Shown here: positions 35,290 through 44,233 of the stretch, one piece after another
Layout of the letters: each line of letters begins with the position of its first letter
How positions within the stretch are numbered: position 1 is the first letter of the stretch
Origin: Shouchella patagoniensis
GTDB lineage: Bacteria; Bacillota; Bacilli; Bacillales; Bacillaceae_D
Assembly: GCF_002019705.1 (NCBI RefSeq)
Contig: NZ_KV917377.1
Span: forward strand, 1,920,565-1,984,564
Direction of reading: 5' to 3'
Length of the DNA stretch: 64,000 nt
The notes under the pieces: generated by a model
What the model saw: the letters and a program-made list of their open reading frames with translations, nothing else
Told to the model about the DNA's origin: nothing
The model's database searches: none
Translations under genes and position numbers: made by a program

Positions 35290-37890
35290 TTACACGTTTT
35301 CTTGTTTTAACGCGTCGATGATGTTTTCTTTTTTTACTTTTGACATGGAATAAAACATAGCCAAGCCAACAATAATAAATACCGCAATAATCACATACAT
35401 CATATGAAGCCATGGTAATGTGAACGGATATGAAAACGAGTTTTGTGTTGTGCGATAAATTAAATACATGACACCAATACTAAATGGCAGTCCATACAGC
35501 AATGATTTGATGCCATAAAAAACACTCTCATAACGAATCATTTTATTAAATGATTTTGGCGTCATACCAACAGATTTCAACATTGCAAACTCTCTTTTTC
35601 GGAGTGCGATACTTGTTGAAATTGTGTTAAAAATATTCGCGACGGAAATGAGTGTAATCAGTGTGATAAAACCGTATATGAACACGGACAGGATCGTCAT
35701 TATCTGCGTCTCTTGTTGCCTTACTTGATAATAGTTATAGAGCGATAAATTAGAAAAAGAATCACTTTTTTCTATAATCGTTTGAGTTGCTAACGGATCT
35801 TCACTCGTCAGGTAGAGTGGTGTATGGCTAAACTGCAATTCTTCGTTAGATTCCATCAAGTCATCAAACGATTCATCCGTCACAATCACAAGTAACTCTC
35901 CTAAAAATACATGGTTTGTCCCCATAGGTATTTCACTCGTTAAAGCCGCTACTTCAACTGGCGCGAGATCGATTTGTTCACCTGTCTCCCAGTTTTCATA
36001 AACCAGCTCGAACCTCTCTCCAACTTCCATCTGCACGGCATGTGTTTCTACGTATTTTCCAAGTGCATCGTCCCCGTAAGAGATTTCATCAATGATAATC
36101 GCCTGATGCGTACTCTGTTCATCTAAAACATTTACATCAATTCCAGCTTTTTCCGCATATGATTTTAAACTTTCTTCCTCCATACCGATAAGCTGAATAC
36201 TATAAGGATATTGCCCGTCCACTAACATCTCTGGCTCTTCTACTGCACGGTTACGTAATTCTGGTGATGCATTCTCTTCATCGATAAATGAACTCAGATG
36301 TATCCTTCTATTTATGCTTGTTGCTGTAACATGTTCTCTTAGTTCTTCATTTCCTACTAAATTCTTAAGATCCTGAACGTCACCAGAAACCGCGATATCA
36401 TAACTCATTTCACTTTGCGAAAGTTCAACTGAACGTTTTAGACTCTCGGTAAAATAAGACACCGATAAAAACAAGATGATGCTAATCATAAGTGAAAACA
36501 CAGTGACTTGGTATCGACGCTTATTCCGTTTTAAGTTCTTTAATCCGATTTCAGCCTCTATTCCAAAAATCTTTGTAACAAGTTTAGATGTTTTTACTGC
36601 TTTTCCTGTTAATTTCACATCTTGCGTTTGTCGAATGGCATCTATCGCCGTAATTCTCGATGCACGAATCGCTGGAATATACGTCGAAATAAAAATGGTA
36701 CCTGCTGATATCGCTGTTGCAATGACAAGAGAAGTGGGAGTGACTATTAATTGCAACCCTTCCTTCACACCCGTCGCCTCTATGAACGTATTATTGATGA
36801 AGTAGAATGTAATACCAATACCAACTACACCTGCGATTAACCCGAACGGTATACTAATTAAACCAATAAGAAACCCTTCAAAAAAGACAGAATTCCTTTT
36901 TTGTCTTTTCGTTGCACCAACGCTGGAGAGCATCCCTAAGTGCCTGGATCTTTCTGATACAGAAATAGCAAACGCGTTAAATATAAGAGCGACAGACCCA
37001 ACAACAATCACGGCTATAATAATTGATAAAAGTCCATAAAGTGTGCCTTGCATACTATCATTTAGCGTTAAGCCGTAATACCGCAGCAGTTCGTTATTAA
37101 ATGAAACAGAATTCACGTCCAACTCTTCCGCTAACGTATCCGCATCCTTATAAAGAGAACGACTAAAATCATTAAGAACGACTAAGCCATTTACTTGATC
37201 TTCTGTAGACATGATTTCTTCATCAACATAAGAGAGAGCTGTATACGCTGGTCCCCAAGCCGGTTCCCATTCAGGCGTTTCAATAATACCTACAACTTCA
37301 TACTCTTTATTTGTCTCATTAACGAGTTCTTCTCCTAACTCACCTTCTTCAGTCCAAACGAGAAAATTTTGCTGTGACAAAGGACCCTCATATCCTTCTT
37401 CCTCTGTTACCCGATCTCCAATAGCAAGCGTTACTGTATCACCAATTTCATAATAAACTTTTGCATCTTTTGCAACCTTTTCGGTGAGAACAATTTCATT
37501 TTCTGCCTTAGGCATTCTCCCTAAACTAGGGGTGAGGTGAAAGCGCTCATAACCAATCTCATTCATCTCTTTTATAAAAAGATAAGGCCTGCTCTCGTTT
37601 TTACTTCCTTCTAATTTTGCAAAACCTAGATCTTTTGACAGAATTAAATCTCCTGTTCCATCATCTTGCCTAATGTCATAGAGCTGCTCTTTCGTTACAT
37701 CTTCATAAGCAACATGCCATTCTCCAGTCTGAACAATTGTATTACGCTGCAACATGTCCATAAATGACAATCCAAGTGTCGCAACTGCAGAAACCATTGC
37801 GACCGAAATAATCGTACCGAGAATCGTCACAAGCGTCCGTTTTTTGTTTTGCTTTAAGTGACGAACCGTTAGCTTGTTGACAATGTTCAC
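35290..37890 (-). CDS. FtsX-type ABC transporter permease (two MacB-like domains)
   Basis: Permease of 866 residues with two FtsX/MacB-type modules. Each has a signal-anchor helix (VTILGTIISVAMVSAVATLG near 20, and QVTVFSLMISIILFLSV near 465), a large extracellular region and three further helices with the FtsX-type loop (SERSRHLGMLSSVGATKRQ and ALRKREFAMLKSVGMTPKS). The layout differs from ten-helix BceB proteins. The upstream ATPase gene overlaps it by 4 bp, and the two-component genes lie beyond. The pair probably exports a lipid or peptide or removes a membrane-active compound. No substrate can be read. Confidence 0.87.
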   Translation of the reverse strand: MNIVNKLTVRHLKQNKKRTLVTILGTIISVAMVSAVATLGLSFMDMLQRNTIVQTGEWHVAYEDVTKEQLYDIRQDDGTGDLILSKDLGFAKLEGSKNESRPYLFIKEMNEIGYERFHLTPSLGRMPKAENEIVLTEKVAKDAKVYYEIGDTVTLAIGDRVTEEEGYEGPLSQQNFLVWTEEGELGEELVNETNKEYEVVGIIETPEWEPAWGPAYTALSYVDEEIMSTEDQVNGLVVLNDFSRSLYKDADTLAEELDVNSVSFNNELLRYYGLTLNDSMQGTLYGLLSIIIAVIVVGSVALIFNAFAISVSERSRHLGMLSSVGATKRQKRNSVFFEGFLIGLISIPFGLIAGVVGIGITFYFINNTFIEATGVKEGLQLIVTPTSLVIATAISAGTIFISTYIPAIRASRITAIDAIRQTQDVKLTGKAVKTSKLVTKIFGIEAEIGLKNLKRNKRRYQVTVFSLMISIILFLSVSYFTESLKRSVELSQSEMSYDIAVSGDVQDLKNLVGNEELREHVTATSINRRIHLSSFIDEENASPELRNRAVEEPEMLVDGQYPYSIQLIGMEEESLKSYAEKAGIDVNVLDEQSTHQAIIIDEISYGDDALGKYVETHAVQMEVGERFELVYENWETGEQIDLAPVEVAALTSEIPMGTNHVFLGELLVIVTDESFDDLMESNEELQFSHTPLYLTSEDPLATQTIIEKSDSFSNLSLYNYYQVRQQETQIMTILSVFIYGFITLITLISVANIFNTISTSIALRKREFAMLKSVGMTPKSFNKMIRYESVFYGIKSLLYGLPFSIGVMYLIYRTTQNSFSYPFTLPWLHMMYVIIAVFIIVGLAMFYSMSKVKKENIIDALKQENV

Positions 37891-38570
37891 GGACGAATCA
37901 CCTCGTCCTTCGCAATCTTGCCGTCTTCTATTGTAATCACACGGTCTGCTTGTAGCGCAATTCGCTCGTCATGTGTAATCACCACAAGTGTTTGATTTAA
38001 TGTTTTATTAAACATTTTTAATAGGTCAATAATTTCTGCGCTGTTCTTACTGTCAAGATTACCTGTAGGTTCATCAGCGAGCATAATCGCTGGATTGCTC
38101 ATTAATGCACGACCAATCGAAACCCGTTGTTGCTGACCACCAGAGAGTTGATTTGGTAAATGTGACAACCGTTTTTCCAAACCGAGCGAGCTAATAATAC
38201 TAGAAAAATGCTTATCATCTACTTTGTGATTATCAAGCAACAAAGGCAATGTCATATTTTCTTCAACTGTTAGAATCGGAATTAAGTTGTAAAACTGATA
38301 AATCAAACCAATTTGCCTACGCCTAAAAATAGCTAATTGCGTTTCATTTAATTCGTACATATTCGTATTGTCGACAAAAACATGTCCGTTGGTTGGACGA
38401 TCTACCCCACCAAGCAAATGTAATAATGTCGACTTGCCTGATCCCGAAGGACCAATAATTGCAGTAAACTCTCCCTTACGAACAGTAAATGAGACATTAT
38501 CAAGTGCCTTAACAGCCGTTTCGCCTTTGCCATATACTTTAGACAGATTTTCAATTTTTAAGATATCCAC
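37887..38570 (-). CDS. ABC transporter ATP-binding protein (MacB/LolD type)
   Basis: 227-residue ATPase. Walker A GPSGSGKST is at 40-48, the LLGGVDRPT segment is typical of MacB-type proteins, the signature is LSGGQQQRVSIGRAL, Walker B IMLADEPTGNLDS, H-loop VITHD. It overlaps the FtsX-type permease by 4 bp. Its upstream gap carries several GTGAC repeats that look like response-regulator sites. The two-component genes upstream share the direction, and the pattern fits an induced detoxification or cell-envelope module. Confidence 0.92.
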   Translation of the reverse strand: MDILKIENLSKVYGKGETAVKALDNVSFTVRKGEFTAIIGPSGSGKSTLLHLLGGVDRPTNGHVFVDNTNMYELNETQLAIFRRRQIGLIYQFYNLIPILTVEENMTLPLLLDNHKVDDKHFSSIISSLGLEKRLSHLPNQLSGGQQQRVSIGRALMSNPAIMLADEPTGNLDSKNSAEIIDLLKMFNKTLNQTLVVITHDERIALQADRVITIEDGKIAKDEVIRP

Positions 38571-38603
38571 TATTCTTCCCCCAATTACTTTTGTTGTATC
38601 TTG

Positions 38604-38658
38604 AGTATATCTGCCTAAAGTGACTCGTTCGTGACTTTTAAAGTGACAATTTAGTCAC
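38604..38658 (-). promoter_or_regulatory. Candidate response-regulator sites and promoter of the ABC pair
   Basis: Plus-strand GTGAC occurs at 38620, 38631 and 38643 (11-12 bp steps), and its complement GTCAC at 38654. On the minus strand these precede a -10-like TATACT (38604-38609) with no good -35, as for an activator-dependent promoter. The repeats begin right after the histidine kinase stop codon, so the ABC pair can be induced separately from the kinase. Confidence 0.55.
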
Positions 38659-39666
38659 TTACTTTGAACGGTTGTCTCGGTAAAATTTCAACGTAAAGGT
38701 CGTTCCTTCATTAAGCCTACTTTTGACTTCGATTGCACCATTCTGGCTTGTCACAATGCGATGGGCCATAGCAAGACCTATACCAATACTATTAGCTCCA
38801 GAACGTTCTCCCTTAAAGAAACGTTTAAAAATATGAGGTAGCTCATTCTTATTTATACCCGACCCATTATCTTGAATTTTAATTTCTGTGTAAATCACAT
38901 TTTGTGAGAAAGAAATGGAAATAACACCGCCTTCATCTGTATGCTCCGTTGCATTCTTAATCAAATTAATGAGTGCTTCCTTTGTCCAATGAAAATCACC
39001 TTGAAAAACCACATCTGATTTTCCATCGATTAAAAAAGTCTGGTTCTTTAATTCCATTGGAATGAGCAGTGGCGCCCCTGCTGCTTTGACCATTTCAACA
39101 ACATGAACTTGGTCTCTTTTAAAATCAACCGTCCCTGCATCTATTTTTGATAACTTAAGCAATGATGAAACCAGCCAATCAATTCGCTCAAGCTGCATGA
39201 CTATGCTTTGAGTAAACTCTTCACGTTTTTCTGATGGGAGCTTTGGATTCGCTAGAAGATCGGCCATTACTGTCATTGAAGTTAAGGGTGTTTTTAACTG
39301 ATGAGAAATGTCTGACAGGGCCTCCGTTAGTTTTGTTTTGTCATTCGTTAGTCTCGAACTTTGTTCAGACAACATCTGAGTCACTTTATAAATCTCATTC
39401 TTTAAAATGCTTAACTCTCCTTCTTGATTATCACGCACATCGAGTGAGAAAGCCCCAGAACTAATTTGTCTTAAATAACTGGATAACTTTTCAAACTCTT
39501 TGTAGCGAAATCTTGTAAAGCCTATGCTAATCCCTATTATTAAAATCATTGCCACTGCCACTATAGTTGCTCCCAAAAAGGATAAGAAGGAAATAGCTAT
39601 AACTGTGCACAGAGCGATACCAACCAGTCCAACCATATATAAACGCCACTCTTGATTACGAAACAT
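38659..39666 (-). CDS. Sensor histidine kinase (two-TM, minimal extracellular loop)
   Basis: 335 residues. Two adjacent N-terminal membrane helices (about 10-50) with almost no outer loop, a short HAMP-like linker, HisKA with H122 in SDISHQLKTPL, and an HATPase_c domain with NLIKNATEHT, DNGSGI and the G2 box SIGIGLAMA. The lack of an extracellular sensor domain resembles the intramembrane-sensing kinases that work with ABC transporters such as BceAB. It overlaps the response-regulator gene by 1 bp and is followed by the ABC pair. Confidence 0.9.
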   Translation of the reverse strand: MFRNQEWRLYMVGLVGIALCTVIAISFLSFLGATIVAVAMILIIGISIGFTRFRYKEFEKLSSYLRQISSGAFSLDVRDNQEGELSILKNEIYKVTQMLSEQSSRLTNDKTKLTEALSDISHQLKTPLTSMTVMADLLANPKLPSEKREEFTQSIVMQLERIDWLVSSLLKLSKIDAGTVDFKRDQVHVVEMVKAAGAPLLIPMELKNQTFLIDGKSDVVFQGDFHWTKEALINLIKNATEHTDEGGVISISFSQNVIYTEIKIQDNGSGINKNELPHIFKRFFKGERSGANSIGIGLAMAHRIVTSQNGAIEVKSRLNEGTTFTLKFYRDNRSK

Positions 39667-40349
39667 TAATTGCCCACCTTATAACCTCGACCTCTAACCG
39701 TTTGAATAATCGTCGGTTTTTGCGGATCGTCTTCCAATTTTTCACGTAATCTTTTAATATAGACAGTTAACGTATTATCATTAACAAAATCTCCAGCCAC
39801 ATCCCATATCTGTTCGAGCAATTGATTCCGCGATAGAACTTGTCCCCTATGATTAGCAAAAATCATCAGTAACCGATATTCTAACGCTGTCATTGATACC
39901 TCTTGACCCGATTTGATCACTTTTCCTTCAAGCGTATGGATACGAACTGACCCAAGTTCACGTATCGAATGCTGACGCGGTTGCTTTTCATACCTTCGTA
40001 AGACAGACTTAATTCTGGATAAAAGCTCACGTATCCGAAAGGGTTTTGTTATATAATCATCAGCACCCATATCTAGACCCATTACGACATTCCCTTCATC
40101 ATCAACAGCGGTTAGAAAAATAACAGGAATATCGCTTTTATCTTTCACTAATTTGCATAATTCATAACCACTTCCATCTGGCAAAGCCAAATCAAATAAG
40201 CATAAGGAAATTCGATCGATTTGATTGGCCAAAACTTCCTTTGCTGAACGTACATCTGGACATAAAACAGACTCAAACCCTTCTTGTTCGAGGGAATATT
40301 CGATCCCTGTCGCAATTGTTTGATCATCCTCAACAAGCAGTATTTTCAT
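39666..40349 (-). CDS. OmpR-family response regulator
   Basis: 227 residues. Receiver domain with the acidic pocket ED-D at 7-9, phosphoacceptor D53 (LFDLALPDGSG) and K103-region FRIRELL, then a winged-helix DNA-binding domain (MTALEYRLLMIFANHRGQVLSR, then VYIKRLREKLEDDPQKP). The frame begins at 40358, but AAAGGA touches that ATG. The ATG at 40349 (MKILLVEDD) has an eight-base spacer and the canonical N-terminus. It probably controls the ABC genes through the GTGAC repeats at 38620-38658. Confidence 0.92.
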   Translation of the reverse strand: MKILLVEDDQTIATGIEYSLEQEGFESVLCPDVRSAKEVLANQIDRISLCLFDLALPDGSGYELCKLVKDKSDIPVIFLTAVDDEGNVVMGLDMGADDYITKPFRIRELLSRIKSVLRRYEKQPRQHSIRELGSVRIHTLEGKVIKSGQEVSMTALEYRLLMIFANHRGQVLSRNQLLEQIWDVAGDFVNDNTLTVYIKRLREKLEDDPQKPTIIQTVRGRGYKVGN

Positions 40350-40742
40350 AACACCCATCCTTTTACGTAATCAATGGTGTTAGTTTACCATATCGCTCAT
40401 CCTTCCACTAAAACGCGGGAAGTGAGTTTTTTCCAATAAATTGTTTATCAAGCGCTTCAAAGAATATTATTTGGAGGTCCAATGGAAGAGATCATTCATT
40501 ATCCAGAGTAAATCGTTCATCTAGCTGAACGATCCGCTTGGATACGCTGATTGAATGGCTCATTATTTCTCACAAGGTGCAGCAAGTATAACGCTTAAAA
40601 AAACAGTGAATTGATTGACCATTGATGTTTTTAAAAACGGCCTCAGCGATCGTATCTCTGAGGCCGTTCATCTAGGTTTTGAAGAACCAAATAGAGGTCC
40701 TTTTATTGTATTCCTATATCTTTTACGTTCTAGATACGCCTA
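40350..40742. other. Gene-poor gap between response regulator and serine hydrolase
   Basis: No credible gene. A well-formed GGAGG precedes a nine-codon frame (ATG at about 40483) that ends at once, and stops interrupt all frames after it, so this could be a decayed gene remnant. The only clear element is the hairpin at 40636-40668. Confidence 0.4.
40632..40668 (-). terminator. Terminator downstream of the serine hydrolase gene
   Basis: Perfect 11-bp stem AACGGCCTCAG / CTGAGGCCGTT with an 11-base loop. On the minus strand it is followed by TTTTTAAAAA. It lies about 75 bases beyond the hydrolase stop codon. Confidence 0.65.
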
Positions 40743-41801
40743 CTAGAGAAGCGATCTCATGTGACTTTTTATGAGATTGTGCAACCGCGGACGCAACCGC
40801 AAAATACCTGTTCCCCTTCCAAAATGAACACGATTTGTCAATAAAATAACTTGAAGATCATCAATTGGATCGATCCAAATGCTTGTGCCGGTAAAACCGG
40901 TATGCCCATACGAAGAAGCGGAAAATAAATCCCCACATGATGAAGGATTTGACGACTTCAACAACCACCCAAGCCCCCGAGCTTCAGCTGCAAATGGCGT
41001 ATGATTTTTGGCAGCGAGCTTTAACGTCGGAACGGCAATGATTTCGCGATGCTTAAATAGACCATCATTCGAAAGCGCTGTAACATAGTTCCCCAGATCT
41101 GCGACGGTCGAAAATAAGCCTGCGTGGCCACTAATGCCCCCCATAAATCTTGCGTTCTCATCATGTACAACTCCTCTTAGCCATCTCCCGCTTGCCTCAT
41201 CATATTCTGTTGAAGCAAAGCGATTGAGATCATAATTCGGATTAAAGGCCGTTTCATTCATACCAAGCGGCTCAAATAACTCGCGTTTCGCAAAAACATC
41301 CAATCGTTGACTAGCCAGTTTTTCAATTAATTTATATAAAACGATAAACCCTAAATCGCTATAAATGACCTTCCTTCCAGAAGTAGCTTGCAATGGAGTT
41401 GCGGCAATAAGATTCAAAATCTCCTTTGGCTCGGTCGATTCTTTATAAAAATCACGACTAGCTGGCAGTCCTGAAGTATGAGTTAATAATTGATGAACAG
41501 TGATCTCTCTTTTATCTTCTGTGGCGAATTCTTCAAGAAAAAAACAAACCCTTTCATGGAGATGAATTTCCCCAGATGCGACAAATTTTAGTATTAGCGG
41601 TAACGTACAAACGACCTTTGTCAGTGATGCTAGATCAAATACCGTATTCAGATCCATTTTTTCTTTGTCTGGATAAACGACTGCTTCCCCTACAGCGGCA
41701 GTCATCAGTTGTTTATTCTCTTGGCGAACACTTATAACAGCACCAGGAATAGACCCACCCTTTACTTCTTTTTCTAAAAAATAAATGACTTCGTCTCTCA
41801 T
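40743..41801 (-). CDS. Serine hydrolase, class C beta-lactamase/PBP4* family
   Basis: 352 residues with the penicillin-binding-like fold. Nucleophile Ser59 and Lys62 in the SLTK motif, the Tyr motif as YSDLGF near residue 148 (YSN in many relatives), and the third motif region as YGHTGFTGTSIWIDP. No signal peptide is visible, so it seems cytoplasmic, which argues against a beta-lactamase role. Family members hydrolyse esters, peptides or cell-wall amides. AAAGGAGG is eight bases before the ATG. It is monocistronic and divergent from a peptide transporter gene. Confidence 0.88.
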   Translation of the reverse strand: MRDEVIYFLEKEVKGGSIPGAVISVRQENKQLMTAAVGEAVVYPDKEKMDLNTVFDLASLTKVVCTLPLILKFVASGEIHLHERVCFFLEEFATEDKREITVHQLLTHTSGLPASRDFYKESTEPKEILNLIAATPLQATSGRKVIYSDLGFIVLYKLIEKLASQRLDVFAKRELFEPLGMNETAFNPNYDLNRFASTEYDEASGRWLRGVVHDENARFMGGISGHAGLFSTVADLGNYVTALSNDGLFKHREIIAVPTLKLAAKNHTPFAAEARGLGWLLKSSNPSSCGDLFSASSYGHTGFTGTSIWIDPIDDLQVILLTNRVHFGRGTGILRLRPRLHNLIKSHMRSLL

Positions 41802-41998
41802 TCATTCATCCTCCTTTACAACTACTACAACCACGATCAATTGCACACATCTTTATTCCTGTAGATCAACTTACTTTAAAAAGAATGATAGTAAATTTGT
41901 TCCGATTCCTCGAATTATATTGACATATTCATTATACAAGAATACTATTTTTCTCATATCTTTTTAATCCTTTACCATACTGAAAGAAGGTTGCACTT

Positions 41999-43480
41999 AT
42001 GTCATCGAATAATCGCAGTGAACCAAGTATTCCTCAAAAAGGTTTTTTTGGTCACCCTAAAGGTTTATTCACATTATTTTTCACTGAGTTTTGGGAGCGT
42101 TTCTCCTATTACGGCATGCGTGCCATTCTTTTATATTACTTATACGATACCGTAGCCAACGGCGGTCTTGGCTTTGATCGAGCGACTGCCACAGCCATCG
42201 TTTCCATTTACGGTGCACTCGTTTATATGTCAGGTGTACTCGGCGGTTGGCTGGCAGACAGGCTGTTCGGAACAAAGAAAATGGTTTTTTATGGCGGCGT
42301 TATTATTATGCTCGGTCATATTGTCTTATCCATTCCTGGAAGCACCAGTGCCTTTTTTGTTAGTATGATTTTGATTATTCTTGGTACCGGCTTATTAAAA
42401 CCTAATGTGTCCAGTGTTGTTGGTGATCTATATACAGCTGATGATACACGTAGAGATTCTGGATTCAGCATTTTTGTAATGGGCATTAATTTAGGTGCTT
42501 TTGTAGCGCCACTCATTGTCGGAACACTTGGACAAAACTACAATTATCATCTCGGGTTTGCAGTTGCTGCAGTCGGCATGTTTATTGGGCTTATTGTCTT
42601 TCTAATGACTCATAAAACGTATTTAGGAACGGCAGGTGAATTGCCACCTAATCCACTACCAGAATCAAAACGAAAAAAAGTGATTGTTAGTTTGGTTGGG
42701 GGTGGCTTAATCATCCTTACTGCTAGTGCGCTTTTGCTCGCTTACGAAATGGTTACAATTACATTTTTTATTAACGTCGTCAGTATTTTAGGTGTACTGC
42801 TTCCTATTATCTATTTTATTGCGATGTACCGTAGCAAGAAAACAACTAGCGATGAAAAGTCACGTTTACTTGCATACATTCCATTATTTGTCGCCGCGGT
42901 CATGTTTTGGTCAATCCAAGAACAAGGTGCAACGATCCTTGCACTTTATGCGGCAGAACGAACACAATTGTCGCTTGGGAGTTTCACATTACAAGCATCG
43001 TGGTTTCAATCACTTAACCCATTATTTATCATCGCTCTCGCCCCTATTTTTGCATGGCTATGGCTTAAACTGGGCAGCAAGCAACCAGGCACACCCATTA
43101 AATATGGCATCGGAATTATCTTTGCCGGAGCCTCATTTTTAATTATGGTGATACCGGCTATGTTAGGCAGCACACAAGTAAGCCCGCTTTGGTTAGTTTT
43201 CAGCTTTTTCCTATGTGTTATTGGGGAGCTGCTTATTTCACCAGTCGGCCTTTCCATTACAACAAAGCTTGCACCAAAAGCCTTCTCATCACAAATGATG
43301 AGCATGTGGTTTCTAACCAATGCTTGTGCACAAGCGTTAAATGCACAGCTTGCAGGGGTGTTTGACAAAGTATCCGAGGCGACCTATTTTGGCGTGCTTG
43401 GAGGTACAGCCATCATTCTTGGTCTTGCAATGTTCGCTCTAACACCGTGGATTAAACGAGCAATGCGCGGTATCCAATGA
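41999..43480 (+). CDS. POT-family proton:oligopeptide symporter (DtpT-like)
   Basis: 493 residues, about fourteen hydrophobic segments. Imports di- and tripeptides with protons. The first-helix ExxERFSYYGMRAILLYYL motif (FTEFWERFSYYGMRAILL), the GGWLADRLFGTKKMVFYGG loop and the MGINLGAFVAPLIVGTLG motif of helix 5 are present, as is FWSIQEQGATILALYA in the second half. AAGAAGG precedes the ATG. It is monocistronic with its own terminator. Confidence 0.94.
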   Translation: MSSNNRSEPSIPQKGFFGHPKGLFTLFFTEFWERFSYYGMRAILLYYLYDTVANGGLGFDRATATAIVSIYGALVYMSGVLGGWLADRLFGTKKMVFYGGVIIMLGHIVLSIPGSTSAFFVSMILIILGTGLLKPNVSSVVGDLYTADDTRRDSGFSIFVMGINLGAFVAPLIVGTLGQNYNYHLGFAVAAVGMFIGLIVFLMTHKTYLGTAGELPPNPLPESKRKKVIVSLVGGGLIILTASALLLAYEMVTITFFINVVSILGVLLPIIYFIAMYRSKKTTSDEKSRLLAYIPLFVAAVMFWSIQEQGATILALYAAERTQLSLGSFTLQASWFQSLNPLFIIALAPIFAWLWLKLGSKQPGTPIKYGIGIIFAGASFLIMVIPAMLGSTQVSPLWLVFSFFLCVIGELLISPVGLSITTKLAPKAFSSQMMSMWFLTNACAQALNAQLAGVFDKVSEATYFGVLGGTAIILGLAMFALTPWIKRAMRGIQ

Positions 43481-43484
43481 CAGA

Positions 43485-43519
43485 TGAGACGCCAGTCACT
43501 TTAGCCTGGCGTCTCTTTT
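43485..43519 (+). terminator. Terminator of the POT transporter gene
   Basis: Perfect 10-bp stem GAGACGCCAG / CTGGCGTCTC with a 10-base loop and six T. Confidence 0.88.
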
Positions 43520-43618
43520 TCTTTCCCCACTCGCTTCATCAATGAACATAAAACAAAGGAATCCATCTCTTTAAGTCGAATTCAATTATGGATCATAACT
43601 TTGAAAGGAGTCGATCCA

Positions 43619-44098
43619 ATGAGTGATATGCTTGTGCCTCTCTATCGATTACCAAAGGAAAATGAGCCATCAACTGATTTCAGCATAAGAAGGGCACTCG
43701 CCCCAGAAAAATCAATTATTCTTACTTGGGTGAAAGATCACTTTGGTCAAGGCTGGTCTGACGAGTGCGATGTCGCTTTCAGCAACGCACCAGTTACTTG
43801 CTACATTGCGATTCAAGACGAGAAATTAATTGGATTCGCTTGCTATGATGCCACAATGAAAAACTTTTTTGGTCCAACTGGTGTAAAAGAAGATGCGCGC
43901 GGTCTTGGTGCTGGCAAGGCACTCTTGTTACGTTGCTTCCATTCAATGAAAGAAGCTGGTTACGGATATGGGATTATAGGAGGGGCTGGTCCGGTAGAAT
44001 TTTATGAGCATACTCTTGGCGCCATTGCCATACCAAACTCTAAACCTGGCATCTACGCAGGCATGCTTCGTTCTACACCGACTAGCGCCAATAGTTAA
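43619..44098 (+). CDS. GNAT-family N-acetyltransferase
   Basis: 159 residues, one Gcn5-type acetyltransferase domain. The acetyl-CoA loop region is seen as GVKEDARGLGAGKALLLRCFHSMKEAG, with the beta-bulge segment FACYDATMKNFFGPTGV before it. The C-terminal GAGPVEFYEHTLGAIAIPNS fits the fold. The frame opens at a TTG at 43601, but AAAGGAG lies inside that stretch, and the ATG at 43619 is eight bases downstream of it. The substrate is unknown. Standing alone, it gives no context clue. Confidence 0.82.
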   Translation: MSDMLVPLYRLPKENEPSTDFSIRRALAPEKSIILTWVKDHFGQGWSDECDVAFSNAPVTCYIAIQDEKLIGFACYDATMKNFFGPTGVKEDARGLGAGKALLLRCFHSMKEAGYGYGIIGGAGPVEFYEHTLGAIAIPNSKPGIYAGMLRSTPTSANS

Positions 44099-44192
44099 GG
44101 AATAGGTGCTAAACCCCTGCCGCATGTTACAAATCAATGAATAAGGAACCATAATAATTACCACTAATACGAGGAAATTCGTCACCAACCAA

Positions 44193-44220
44193 AAAACAGC
44201 CTGCTAATGCAGGCTGTTTT
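44193..44220. terminator. Bidirectional terminator
   Basis: Perfect 12-bp stem AAAACAGCCTGC / GCAGGCTGTTTT with a tetraloop. It ends the galactonate operon on the minus strand. Confidence 0.88.
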
Positions 44221-44233
44221 TCAAACTAGATTT

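Noticed and set aside
40440-40456. cre site around AAGCGCTT
   Set aside because: The palindrome does not meet the cre consensus at its fixed AA position.
40743-41801. Secreted beta-lactamase
   Set aside because: No signal peptide or lipobox precedes the SLTK motif.
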